Assembly (NCBI GenBank): GCA_045601465.1
Contig: JAZRZU010000008.1
Coordinates: 1 to 9,001 of the forward strand
DNA length: 9,001 bases
DNA from: RGIG3009 sp045601465
GTDB lineage: Bacteria; Bacillota; Clostridia; Oscillospirales; Acutalibacteraceae
Direction of reading: 5' to 3'
Shown here: positions 1-6,616 of the stretch, in pieces
Layout: each line of letters starts with the position of its first letter
How positions within the stretch are numbered: position 1 is the first letter of the stretch
The notes under the pieces: generated by a model
Seen by the model: the letters and a program-made list of their open reading frames with translations, nothing else
The model's database searches: none
Told to the model about the DNA's origin: nothing
Program-made: the position numbers and the translations under genes

Positions 1-2
1 CA

Positions 3-1238
3 ATGAAAAAAACAATACAAATTTTATGCGGATGTATTGCGCTGGTATGTTGTATCATATTGGCTGGCATTTTGTACTGGATGTATAAAATACCCGATCA
101 ATACCAAGTGGAGGAAGGAAACACACTTTTTGTCAACGATACGGTCAAAACAACGCAGTCCTTTATCCATGATAAGACTGTTGCAAACACTCGAAACGCA
201 AACGTAGGGGATAGCTATCCACTTACTCTTCGTTTATTCGGATTATTTCCAATAAAAAACGTCACGGTTTCGGTTGTGGAAAAAGGAAGTGTTATACTTG
301 GTGGTATTCCATTCGGTATTAAATTGTATGCCGATGGCGTCATGGTCGTATCGTTGTCAGACGTGGATACAGCAATGGGCAGTCGTTCACCTGCGAAAAA
401 AGCCGGTATTAAGGTGGGGGACAGCATCCTTTCCATTAACGGGCAGACGGTATATACCAACGAGGAAGTCGCAGAGGTGGTTCGCAAATCCGGCGGTAAA
501 AAAATGACCTTTCATATTCGTCGCAATCAAATAGAATTTGATATTTCTTTTTGTGCAGAAAAATCAATTCGAGAAAATCACTATAAAGCGGGTATTTGGG
601 TACGTGACAGTTCGGCAGGAATCGGTACCGTGACTTTTTACGATCCATCATCCAATGTATTGGCGGGCCTTGGTCACGCTGTTTGTGACGTGGATACCGG
701 ACAGATAATCCCAATTTCTTCGGGTGAAATCGTACCGGCACGTATCTATGGAGTCACCAAAAGCGAGGCGGGTTCCCCGGGTGGTTTACACGGGGGATTT
801 GATGGCGGGACGTTTGGCCCGCTTCTTATTAATTGCGATCGTGGCGTTTACGGACAAATTAATAGCGGAAATATGATAGGGAATCGCATACCGATTATGT
901 TAAAACAAGAGGTAAAAGTAGGTGAAGCACAAATTTACACCACCGTTTCCGGTCAAAAACCGCAGTGGTATACCATCTCCATTACGCAACTGCGGTATCG
1001 TGATACAACCGGAACACGCAGTATGGTTGTGGAAATTACTGACCCTGATCTACTCAAAATCACCGGCGGTATTGTGCAAGGAATGAGTGGCACACCCATC
1101 GTTCAAAACGGCAAACTTGTCGGTGCCATCACGCACGTTTTTGTCAATGATCCTACCAAGGGCTACGCCATCTTTGCGGAAAATATGTTGGAAACGGCGC
1201 AACAGGTATCTAGTGAACAATTAAAAAACGCATCTTAA
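3..1238 (+). CDS. spoIVB: SpoIVB serine peptidase (stage IV sporulation protein B)
   Basis: SpoIVB is the forespore-made peptidase that crosses into the intermembrane space and triggers pro-sigma-K processing by cleaving SpoIVFA (known for the family). Seen here: an N-terminal membrane segment at about residues 7-28, a PDZ domain at about 105-175 (SPAKKAGIKVGDSILSINGQ), and an S55 peptidase domain at about 190-395. Candidate catalytic residues are His225 in AGLGHAV and Ser362 in GMSGTPIV, with Asp347 or Asp349 nearby. The 411-aa length fits the family. The ATG lies at the window edge, so its ribosome binding site is out of view; the start is supported by the Lys-rich N-terminus before the membrane helix. 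A strong terminator follows directly. Its last ~50 codons recur in a second, truncated copy at 6225-6374. All expected key residues are present, so this copy looks functional. Confidence 0.95.
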   Translation: MKKTIQILCGCIALVCCIILAGILYWMYKIPDQYQVEEGNTLFVNDTVKTTQSFIHDKTVANTRNANVGDSYPLTLRLFGLFPIKNVTVSVVEKGSVILGGIPFGIKLYADGVMVVSLSDVDTAMGSRSPAKKAGIKVGDSILSINGQTVYTNEEVAEVVRKSGGKKMTFHIRRNQIEFDISFCAEKSIRENHYKAGIWVRDSSAGIGTVTFYDPSSNVLAGLGHAVCDVDTGQIIPISSGEIVPARIYGVTKSEAGSPGGLHGGFDGGTFGPLLINCDRGVYGQINSGNMIGNRIPIMLKQEVKVGEAQIYTTVSGQKPQWYTISITQLRYRDTTGTRSMVVEITDPDLLKITGGIVQGMSGTPIVQNGKLVGAITHVFVNDPTKGYAIFAENMLETAQQVSSEQLKNAS

Positions 1239-1241
1239 AAC

Positions 1242-1273
1242 AAAAACATTCCGATAATTATCGGAATGTTTTT
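1242..1273 (+). terminator. Intrinsic terminator of spoIVB
   Basis: This is a 32-bp perfect palindrome centred between 1257 and 1258 (core AACATTCCGATAATTATCGG), starting four bases after the spoIVB stop and running into TTTTTTGTT. The A-rich left flank makes it potentially bidirectional, but no gene converges from the right. Confidence 0.88.
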
Positions 1274-1275
1274 TG

Positions 1276-1304
1276 TTGCATTTTGCCAAACAATGTGCTA
1301 CACT
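1276..1304 (+). promoter_or_regulatory. Candidate sigma-A promoter of the leader/P-loop/surface-protein operon
   Basis: TTGCAT at 1276-1281 and TACACT at 1299-1304 are separated by 17 bp. A competing reading is TTGCCA at 1283-1288 with GATATT at 1305-1310 (16-bp spacer). Either would start RNA at about 1311-1317, at the left arm of the long inverted repeat. The promoter begins immediately after the spoIVB terminator, so the downstream genes appear transcriptionally separate from spoIVB. Confidence 0.5.
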
Positions 1305-1478
1305 GATATTGCCAAACTAACTGAATACGGTGTGAAATTGGGTGTATTTTTCTTTTTGTGAGAATAATTACGCTTAATTTTGGTTATACATATATCGTTA
1401 TGAATTTGATAAAAATGCAAATTCCAACGATGTATGTATGTTGTGCGTTTGCACCCATTTCACATTCGGTTAGTTTGG

Positions 1479-1523
1479 CGACTATCGGAGTTTGCGTTTT
1501 TTGTGCGGTTACTTCGGTAGTCG
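1479..1523 (+). promoter_or_regulatory. Candidate antiterminator pairing
   Basis: Bases 1479-1491 (CGACTATCGGAGT) can pair with 1511-1523 (ACTTCGGTAGTCG) over 13 bp including two G-U pairs. That right arm is the same RNA that forms the loop side and descending arm of the terminator at 1503-1526, so the two folds exclude each other. The pairing starts at the last base of the outer leader stem (1479), so closing that stem could compete slightly with it. Confidence 0.45.
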
Positions 1524-1538
1524 CACTTTTTTATTTTT
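1503..1538 (+). terminator. UUCG-loop intrinsic terminator just before the P-loop gene
   Basis: GTGCGGTTAC (1503-1512) pairs with GTAGTCGCAC (1517-1526), 10 bp including two G-U pairs, around a C(UUCG)G tetraloop, a very stable loop type. The U-rich tract TTTTTTATTTTT follows at 1527-1538. The tract abuts the ribosome binding site of the next gene, which is the arrangement of an attenuator rather than of a terminator closing an upstream gene. Confidence 0.75.
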
Positions 1539-1546
1539 AAGGTGAT
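1539..1546 (+). promoter_or_regulatory. Ribosome binding site that decides the start at 1551
   Basis: AAGGTGAT matches the 3' end of 16S rRNA. It lies at a good distance from GTG 1551, but overlaps the other in-frame GTG at 1542, which therefore has no usable site because the terminator U tract lies upstream of it. Confidence 0.7.
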
Positions 1547-1550
1547 ATAT

Positions 1551-2036
1551 GTGAAAATTATTGCGGTAGAAGGCAAAACAAATACCGGTAAAAGTTCGAT
1601 TATTAAAGAACTTGTTATCGATCTTATTGAGAATCATAAGTTCAACGTTTTGTGGATGAATTATGCTTGGGCAGGACAAAATCCGATAGACGTCATCAAA
1701 AAACGTTGGTATACAAAAAGGAAACATAACGTTTCCGATATTCGAATTCTGTTAGAAAAAGACGGTAAAATCCTTTGTGTCGTTTCGGCTGGCGATTCGC
1801 TAAACCAAATTACAGATGCTTATCACAGAACCATACGGCATCTTCCTCAGCAAACAGTTGACCTTTTTGTTTGTGCGTGCCATCCCAACAGCCCTGCGAA
1901 AAAGAAGTTGGATACTTGGTCGGATTCATCTGTAGTACAAGTAGTAAAAAAGATAGATATACACCATAACGTGCATGACAAACTAAAAGAGACCGTGTTG
2001 CACACACTATCATGTAATAAGGAGGCACAAAAATGA
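1551..2036 (+). CDS. Small P-loop NTPase of unknown function
   Basis: This 161-residue protein starts with a beta strand leading into a clear Walker A motif, GKTNTGKS (residues 8-15). A hydrophobic strand ending in SAGD (Asp82) is a candidate Walker B, and a further strand, DLFVCACHPNS, starts at Asp104. This order resembles small P-loop kinase/ATPase folds, but I do not recognise a named family and no substrate can be inferred. There is no signal peptide or membrane segment, so it should be cytoplasmic. Start chosen at GTG 1551 because of AAGGTGAT at 1539-1546; an in-frame GTG at 1542 would add three residues. Its stop overlaps the start of the surface-protein gene (ATGA at 2033-2036), implying translational coupling. 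It lies directly behind the leader terminator, so it would be the first gene controlled by any attenuation. Confidence 0.78.
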   Translation: MKIIAVEGKTNTGKSSIIKELVIDLIENHKFNVLWMNYAWAGQNPIDVIKKRWYTKRKHNVSDIRILLEKDGKILCVVSAGDSLNQITDAYHRTIRHLPQQTVDLFVCACHPNSPAKKKLDTWSDSSVVQVVKKIDIHHNVHDKLKETVLHTLSCNKEAQK

Positions 2037-5000
2037 AACGATTGATTGCTACTTTTTCAGTTTGTCTTTTGCTTCTTTCTTATTGTCCACTCGGCACTTT
2101 ACCCGTCGCCGCGGCAACCAGTGGCACGACAGGTGACTGCACTTGGTCGTTAGACGGTACCGTGCTTACCATTTCCGGTACGGGTGAAATGGAAAATTTC
2201 TATTACAATGAAAGTTCTCCTTGGGGAAAGTCGGTAACAAAAGTTGTGATTTCCGACGGCGTAACAAGTATTGGGGATGATGCGTTTCGCGGTTGCGATA
2301 GTCTTGCTGCTGTCACCATCCCAAACAGTGTAACAAGTATTGGTGAGGGAGCATTTTTTCGATGTAGCAATCTTCGCTCAATCACAATCCCTGATAGCAT
2401 AACAAACATAGGCAAATATGCGTTTCAAAACTGTTATACTCTGAATGCGGTGCATATTACTGACTTTGCTTCATGGTGTGAAATGGATTTTCCTGATCCT
2501 ACTTCAAATCCACTATACGAGGCGGGTAATTTGTATTGCAATGGCAAGCTTATTACAGATTTGAAAATTCCAAATGGCGTAAAAAAGATTGGTGCATTTA
2601 CATTCACGGGGTGTAATGGCATTACCTCTGTCACCATCCCAAACAGTGTAACAAGTATTGGTAGTGGAGCATTTTGGAATTGTTACGGTCCTACCTCCAT
2701 CACTATCCCAAACAGTGTAACGAGTATTGGGGATCACGCATTTTCCGGTTGCACAAGGCTCACCTCTATCACCATCCCGGACGGTGTAATTAGTATTGAG
2801 AATAACGTGTTTAGTGGTTGCAGTAAGCTTACCTCCGTTACTATTCCAAACAGTGTAACAAGCATTAACTCCTACGCGTTTAAGGGTTGCCAGAGCCTTA
2901 CCTCAATCAGAATTCCGTATGGCGTGGAACATATTGGCGATTGTGCTTTTTCAGATTGTAACAATCTGAAATCCATTGCCATTCCCGATAGTGTGAGAAG
3001 TATCGGGGAAAAGGCGTTTTCCGGTTGCTCAATTGATCAATTTTTTTGTATAGAAAATTCCGACGCCCATTTATATGCAGCAGATCAAGGATTTTCGTGC
3101 CTGTTTTTACCGCCGGTATCGGCCCCTACAATTGAGAGTGCAATTGGGAATGTAATAATACTGACGCCGATTGAAGGGTATGAATACAGTCTTGATAACG
3201 TAGCGTGGCAGGACAACTCTCGTTTCGAAAATCTTCAACCCCTAATCCAATACACCTTTTATCAACGTATAAAAGCAGTTGATTCGTATGTAGCCGGTTA
3301 TGCCGGTTCAGGTATGGTTATGGCAAAACCTTTTGCCGTTGCGCCAACAGCACCAAGCATTATGGAAGTTACCGACAACTTAGTAACACTAGTACCAACT
3401 GTGGGATACCAATACAGTAAGGACGGTATTAAATGGCAGGATAGTCCACAATTTGATGGGTTGTCGCCAAACACTCAGTATCGTTTTTATGCGCGTAAAG
3501 CAGAATGTGAAGACGCTTATGCGAGTGTAGCTAGCACTGCGTGTGTGACTACAACAAAAAAACATATATACACTGGTGCTGTTTCTCAACCGAAATTAGC
3601 TTTAGCTATGGCTACAACTGTGCAACTTGTTGCTGTCGATGGATATGAATATAGCCTTGACGGAATCGTTTGGCAAGATAGCCCGACGTTCTCCGGGTTG
3701 CGCCCTGAAACATCGTATACCTTTTATCAGCGAGTAACGACAACAAACACGACATATGCCAGCGAAAAAAGTGAATCGCTGACGGTTACAACGCTTAAAG
3801 GGTATGTTATTTCTTACAATGTAGGTGATGGCAACAACGCCCCACAAAAACAAATCAAAACTCACGGTGTTTCCTTAACACTTACCATGGATACGCCTTC
3901 CCGTAGCGGATACCGCTTTTTGGGGTGGTCTTTGTCGTTGATGCGAGATGTTGAATATCGTTCGGGGGATGCGTTTACAATCGACGAAGACTCGATCTTA
4001 TATGCACAATGGGTAAAACGCTGTACGCCTTGCAAAGGCGAAGGCAAAATATGGTCAAGCAGAACATGTAGTTCCTGCGGCGGTACAGGATATGGGAAAA
4101 TATCTTGTGGTAGATGCAACGGTAAAGGGACCGTCATGGAATCTTGTACATGCTATAACGGAAAGATCCCCGTCGGCAATACGCTTAAAACATGCTCCGC
4201 ATGCCACGGTACTGGAAATCTTAGCAACCGTTGCCCTTCATGTGGCGGCTCTGGTTCAAACACGGATTCAACAGGTGTCGTGCCTTGTAATGGTTGCGGA
4301 GGTAATGGCATTATTTACAGTACACCGCGAACCTGTGAGGCTTGTAATGGCGTTGGCACCGTAAAAGAACCGGTAGATCCCCCGTTGACACCACCGGTTA
4401 TTGTACAACTGTTACCGATGCAGTTGCAGATACAAGTGGTAGATTCGTGTGAGTATAGTTGTGATGGAAAAAACTGGCAAGACAGCCCTTCGTTTGAAAG
4501 CTTGCGACCTAACACAACCTATACTATTTACCAACGCTTTAAAGAAACGAAAACGCACTATGCTTCTCAAAGCGCTAGTATTACGATAACCACGCCAAAG
4601 TTGGATGGACAAACCATTGTAGATCCGATTGTTACAGAAATTACGAGTACCTCTGTGACTTTGAAAATGGTAGACGGTGCGGAATATAGTTTGGGTGGCA
4701 TCGAGTGGCAAGACAGTTGCTCGTTTGTTGGGCTCTCTCCGAACAAATCATATGTGTTCTATCAACGTTATAAGCAGACAGACATCACCTCCGCAGGAAA
4801 GACAAGCAAAGCACTGACGATAAAAACGATAGAGACGAAGATGCTTGCGGAGATTTTGCTGCAAACACTACCGAAGAAAACTGTATACGTGGAGTCTACT
4901 AGTCTTGATGATGCAGGAATGGTGCTAAAACTAGTTTACAGCAACGGCACCACAGAAATGATTACGACCGGTTGGATCAGTGAATATGATTTCAGCGTTA

Positions 5001-6169
5001 TGGGAACTCGTCAGGTGAAAGTCAATTACGGCGGAAAAACCTGTACCTATTCCGTTACGGTTGTGAAAAAGTCCTTGACCTCTATTGCTATTCAAACATC
5101 ACCGAACAAACTGGTGTATCTGGAGGGCGATAGTTTTGATACAACGGGATTGACTCTGCTTGCCTATTACGACAATGGCACACATGACATCATTACCAGC
5201 AACTGGGTAGTTACGGGTTATAATAGTACCCCGGGTGCTAAGACGATTACAGTTACTTATGGCGGTAAAACAACCACCTTTACCGTGACAGTTAACGCTA
5301 AGACGTTGACCTCCATTGCGGTGACAAAAAAGCCGACTAAGCTGATGTATACTGAAGGGGAAGCGTTTAATAAGAGCGGATTGGTGGTTACTGCTTACTA
5401 CAACAACGGTACCAACGCCGCGGTTACGGAGTACACGGTGAGCGGGTACAGTTCTACGTCGGGTACCAAAACGATCACGGTCAGCTACGGCGGCAAGACA
5501 GCCAACTTTACGGTGACGGTGAATAAAAAGCCGGTGACCAACGGTTGGGTGCTCGAGCATACCAAGTGGGCGTTTTACGTTGGTGGCATGAAGGTAACAA
5601 GCCAGTGGCAGAAGGACAGTAAGGGCTGGTGCTATCTCGGCGCGGATGGGTATATGCTCACCAACGAGTGGGTGCGCGATAGCGTTGGCTGGTGTTACGT
5701 TGGTAGCGACGGATACTGTGTGACTAATGCGTGGAAGAAAGATTCTGTCGGTTGGTGCTATCTCGATGGAAACGGTCGTATGGCGACTAACCAATGGATC
5801 AAGGATAGTGTCGGCTGGTGTTATGTGGGTAGTGACGGCTACTGTGTCACCAACGAGTGGAAGAAGGATTCTGTCGGTTGGTGCTATCTTGATGGAAACG
5901 GTCGTATGGCAACCAATGCTTGGGTTCGCGATTCTATTGGCTGGTGCTATGTTGGTGCAGATGGCTATGCAGTGACTAACTGTTGGAAAAAAGACAGTGT
6001 TGGTTGGTGTTATCTAAACAGCAACGGTTCTATGACCAAATCCGCGTGGGTGCAAGACGGTGGCAAATGGTATTATCTGGATGCCAATGGCTATATGGTT
6101 GCCAATAAAACCGTTACCATCAGCGGCAAGAAATATACCTTTAATGCTTCGGGCGTTTGGATTGCCTGA
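2033..6169 (+). CDS. Secreted modular BspA-like leucine-rich-repeat surface protein with cysteine-rich and cell-wall-binding domains
   Basis: This 1378-aa protein is probably exported and held on the cell wall. Order of parts: signal peptide 1-28 (cleavage near VAAA); ten BspA/TpLRR-type (LRR_5-like) leucine-rich repeats of about 23 residues at about 38-358; three fibronectin-like repeats with a WQDS motif (360-436, 437-510, 511-589); an InlB/Flg_new-like repeat (590-663, ending YAQW); a DnaJ-type cysteine-rich segment (664-775); two more WQDS repeats (778-936); three bacterial Ig-like (Big_3-type) repeats (937-1166); and a choline/cell-wall-binding-type repeat array (about 1170-1378). There is no LPxTG motif, so the C-terminal repeats are the likely anchor. 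AAGGAGG at 2019-2025 sets the ATG. BspA-like proteins mediate adhesion or host-protein binding in other bacteria; that role here is inferred. The cysteine-rich module and the Cys in most wall repeats (GWCY) are unusual. The stop follows a natural-looking C-terminus (ASGVWIA). Confidence 0.92.
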   Translation: MKRLIATFSVCLLLLSYCPLGTLPVAAATSGTTGDCTWSLDGTVLTISGTGEMENFYYNESSPWGKSVTKVVISDGVTSIGDDAFRGCDSLAAVTIPNSVTSIGEGAFFRCSNLRSITIPDSITNIGKYAFQNCYTLNAVHITDFASWCEMDFPDPTSNPLYEAGNLYCNGKLITDLKIPNGVKKIGAFTFTGCNGITSVTIPNSVTSIGSGAFWNCYGPTSITIPNSVTSIGDHAFSGCTRLTSITIPDGVISIENNVFSGCSKLTSVTIPNSVTSINSYAFKGCQSLTSIRIPYGVEHIGDCAFSDCNNLKSIAIPDSVRSIGEKAFSGCSIDQFFCIENSDAHLYAADQGFSCLFLPPVSAPTIESAIGNVIILTPIEGYEYSLDNVAWQDNSRFENLQPLIQYTFYQRIKAVDSYVAGYAGSGMVMAKPFAVAPTAPSIMEVTDNLVTLVPTVGYQYSKDGIKWQDSPQFDGLSPNTQYRFYARKAECEDAYASVASTACVTTTKKHIYTGAVSQPKLALAMATTVQLVAVDGYEYSLDGIVWQDSPTFSGLRPETSYTFYQRVTTTNTTYASEKSESLTVTTLKGYVISYNVGDGNNAPQKQIKTHGVSLTLTMDTPSRSGYRFLGWSLSLMRDVEYRSGDAFTIDEDSILYAQWVKRCTPCKGEGKIWSSRTCSSCGGTGYGKISCGRCNGKGTVMESCTCYNGKIPVGNTLKTCSACHGTGNLSNRCPSCGGSGSNTDSTGVVPCNGCGGNGIIYSTPRTCEACNGVGTVKEPVDPPLTPPVIVQLLPMQLQIQVVDSCEYSCDGKNWQDSPSFESLRPNTTYTIYQRFKETKTHYASQSASITITTPKLDGQTIVDPIVTEITSTSVTLKMVDGAEYSLGGIEWQDSCSFVGLSPNKSYVFYQRYKQTDITSAGKTSKALTIKTIETKMLAEILLQTLPKKTVYVESTSLDDAGMVLKLVYSNGTTEMITTGWISEYDFSVMGTRQVKVNYGGKTCTYSVTVVKKSLTSIAIQTSPNKLVYLEGDSFDTTGLTLLAYYDNGTHDIITSNWVVTGYNSTPGAKTITVTYGGKTTTFTVTVNAKTLTSIAVTKKPTKLMYTEGEAFNKSGLVVTAYYNNGTNAAVTEYTVSGYSSTSGTKTITVSYGGKTANFTVTVNKKPVTNGWVLEHTKWAFYVGGMKVTSQWQKDSKGWCYLGADGYMLTNEWVRDSVGWCYVGSDGYCVTNAWKKDSVGWCYLDGNGRMATNQWIKDSVGWCYVGSDGYCVTNEWKKDSVGWCYLDGNGRMATNAWVRDSIGWCYVGADGYAVTNCWKKDSVGWCYLNSNGSMTKSAWVQDGGKWYYLDANGYMVANKTVTISGKKYTFNASGVWIA
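2310..2662 (+). repeat. 35-bp exact direct repeat inside the LRR region
   Basis: Bases 2310-2344 and 2628-2662 are identical over 35 bp and encode the TVTIPNSVTSIG consensus. Similar but diverged copies occur near 2699-2730 and 2837-2866. Such repeats allow gain or loss of LRR units by recombination. Confidence 0.8.
4022..4357 (+). other. DnaJ-type cysteine-rich (CxxCxGxG) segment within the surface protein
   Basis: Residues 664-775 contain seven CxxCxGxG motifs: CTPCKGEG, CSSCGGTG, CGRCNGKG, CSACHGTG, CPSCGGSG, CNGCGGNG and CEACNGVG. A degenerate CTCYNGK lies in the middle. DnaJ itself has four such motifs binding two zinc ions; this segment has enough for three sites plus one. No J domain or DnaJ C-terminal domain is present. 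Its place in an exported protein is atypical. Confidence 0.85.
5606..6109 (+). repeat. Eight 63-bp tandem units encoding 21-residue cell-wall-binding repeats
   Basis: Each unit begins with the Trp codon of W[KVI][KR]DSVGWCY and ends near the next N[AEQC]W. Consecutive pairs form a 126-bp higher-order unit: 5732-5857 and 5858-5983 share long identical stretches in their first half. The pattern matches choline/glucan-binding-type repeats (CW_binding_1-like), with Cys replacing the usual second aromatic residue in seven of the eight units. Confidence 0.85.
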
Positions 6170-6224
6170 GAGACAGGGGACGCTGTTCCACATCTTAGGT
6201 GGTTGCTCCTATATTGACACACTC
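6170..6224 (+). other. Junction between the surface-protein gene and the spoIVB remnant
   Basis: These 55 bp match neither the surface-protein gene nor the matching part of spoIVB. They start directly after the stop codon with GAGACAGGGGACGCTGTTCC (6170-6189). From memory this resembles the GACAGGGGACGG-type palindromic repeats linked to IS200-like (REP-associated) transposases in Clostridia, but only one arm is visible here, so the identity is tentative. Confidence 0.3.
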
Positions 6225-6374
6225 GTGAGCGGTACACCCATCGTGCAAAACGGCAAACTCGTCGGCGCCATTACCCACGTGTTTGTCAATGATCCCACCA
6301 AGGGCTACGCCATCTTCGCCGAAAACATGATGGAAACAGCACAGAGTGTTTCCCCAATTAAAAAAGCAGGTTAA
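6225..6374 (+). pseudogene. Truncated 3' fragment of spoIVB (second copy)
   Basis: The 49 codons and stop correspond to residues 361 to the end of the intact SpoIVB upstream, from the catalytic-Ser motif [M/V]SGTPIV to the C-terminus. Over the first 40 codons, 38 residues are identical (the exceptions are Met to Val and Leu to Met). I count 17 nucleotide differences in 120, 15 of them synonymous. There is no ribosome binding site, membrane anchor, PDZ domain or catalytic His, so it cannot make a working peptidase. The reading frame stays open leftward to about 6060, but only as an out-of-frame overlap with the surface-protein gene. It is probably what remains of the spoIVB copy that once adjoined spo0A. 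Confidence 0.88.
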
Positions 6375-6395
6375 TACAAATCACAACAACACGAG

Positions 6396-6436
6396 AAAAA
6401 GCAAGAGAAACCGACAATGTTTTCTCTTGCTTTTTT
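6396..6436 (+). terminator. Intrinsic terminator behind the spoIVB remnant
   Basis: AAAAAGCAAGAGAAA (6396-6410) pairs with TTTCTCTTGCTTTTT (6422-6436), 15 bp around an 11-nt loop. It differs in sequence from the terminator of the intact spoIVB, as expected if the two 3' ends have separate origins. It is the first terminator after the surface-protein gene and probably ends that operon too. Confidence 0.85.
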
Positions 6437-6549
6437 ATATGCTTATCGTTACAAATAAATAGAAATTTATGGAAAATGACTTTTTTGAGATTCTTTTTTG
6501 CCAAATTGGGGGACTTTTTATACAAAAGTAAAAAATATTTTCCAACTAC

Positions 6550-6578
6550 TTGAAATTATTTCCAATATATGGTAATCT
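6550..6578 (+). promoter_or_regulatory. Candidate sigma-A promoter of spo0A
   Basis: TTGAAA (6550-6555), a 17-bp spacer and TAATCT (6573-6578) predict a start near 6585, at the small palindrome TTGCCGGCAA (6583-6592). I looked for a sigma-H promoter and for TGTCGAA-type Spo0A boxes in 6437-6616 and found no convincing match. The rest of this stretch is AT-rich with no gene. Confidence 0.55.
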
Positions 6579-6616
6579 AATGTTGCCGGCAAAATAATTT
6601 AGGAGGTTTATGTAAC

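Larger units (their letters stand above)
1311..1538 (+). ncRNA. Structured 5' leader with nested inverted repeat; candidate attenuator or unknown RNA
   Basis: The outer stem pairs 1311-1326 with 1464-1479 (16 bp, one G-U). After a 5-nt bulge it continues as 1332-1338 with 1457-1463 and 1340-1344 with 1452-1456. Inside an AU-rich internal loop sits a second long hairpin, 1386-1399 with 1426-1439 (14 bp, one G-U) and 1402-1408 with 1418-1424 (7 bp), with a 9-nt loop. A terminator hairpin follows at 1503-1526, then the ribosome binding site of the next gene. No T-box, cobalamin, SAM or other familiar riboswitch motif was recognised. It could be a cis-acting leader, a stand-alone small RNA ending at the terminator, or a MITE-like palindromic insertion; no clear target-site duplication flanks it. 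That the structure exists is seen in the sequence; the regulatory role is inferred. Confidence 0.5.

Noticed and set aside
1311..1479. MITE insertion as the sole explanation of the inverted repeat
   Set aside because: No target-site duplication flanks the arms, and the unit is placed neatly between a promoter and a terminator. Not excluded, but less likely than a leader RNA.
1358..1540. 60-codon frame in the leader region
   Set aside because: It has no ribosome binding site, runs through both hairpins and the terminator, and is explained by the RNA structure. A regulatory leader peptide is not supported.
2033..2090. Lipoprotein lipobox in the surface protein (LLSYC)
   Set aside because: Tyr directly before the Cys does not fit the lipobox, and a normal signal-peptidase site (VAAA) follows; it is an ordinary signal peptide.
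4022..4357. A DnaJ chaperone gene
   Set aside because: There is no J domain, no HPD motif and no DnaJ C-terminal domain; only the cysteine-rich motif is shared.
4092..4364. 90-codon plus-strand frame over the cysteine-rich segment
   Set aside because: It is an out-of-frame shadow of the CxxCxGxG repeat coding; no start signal.
5099..5794. 231-codon open frame on the minus strand
   Set aside because: It lies wholly inside the surface-protein gene, over its Ig-like and wall-binding repeats. Its translation looks like no protein family, and its openness follows from the repetitive codon pattern of the sense strand.
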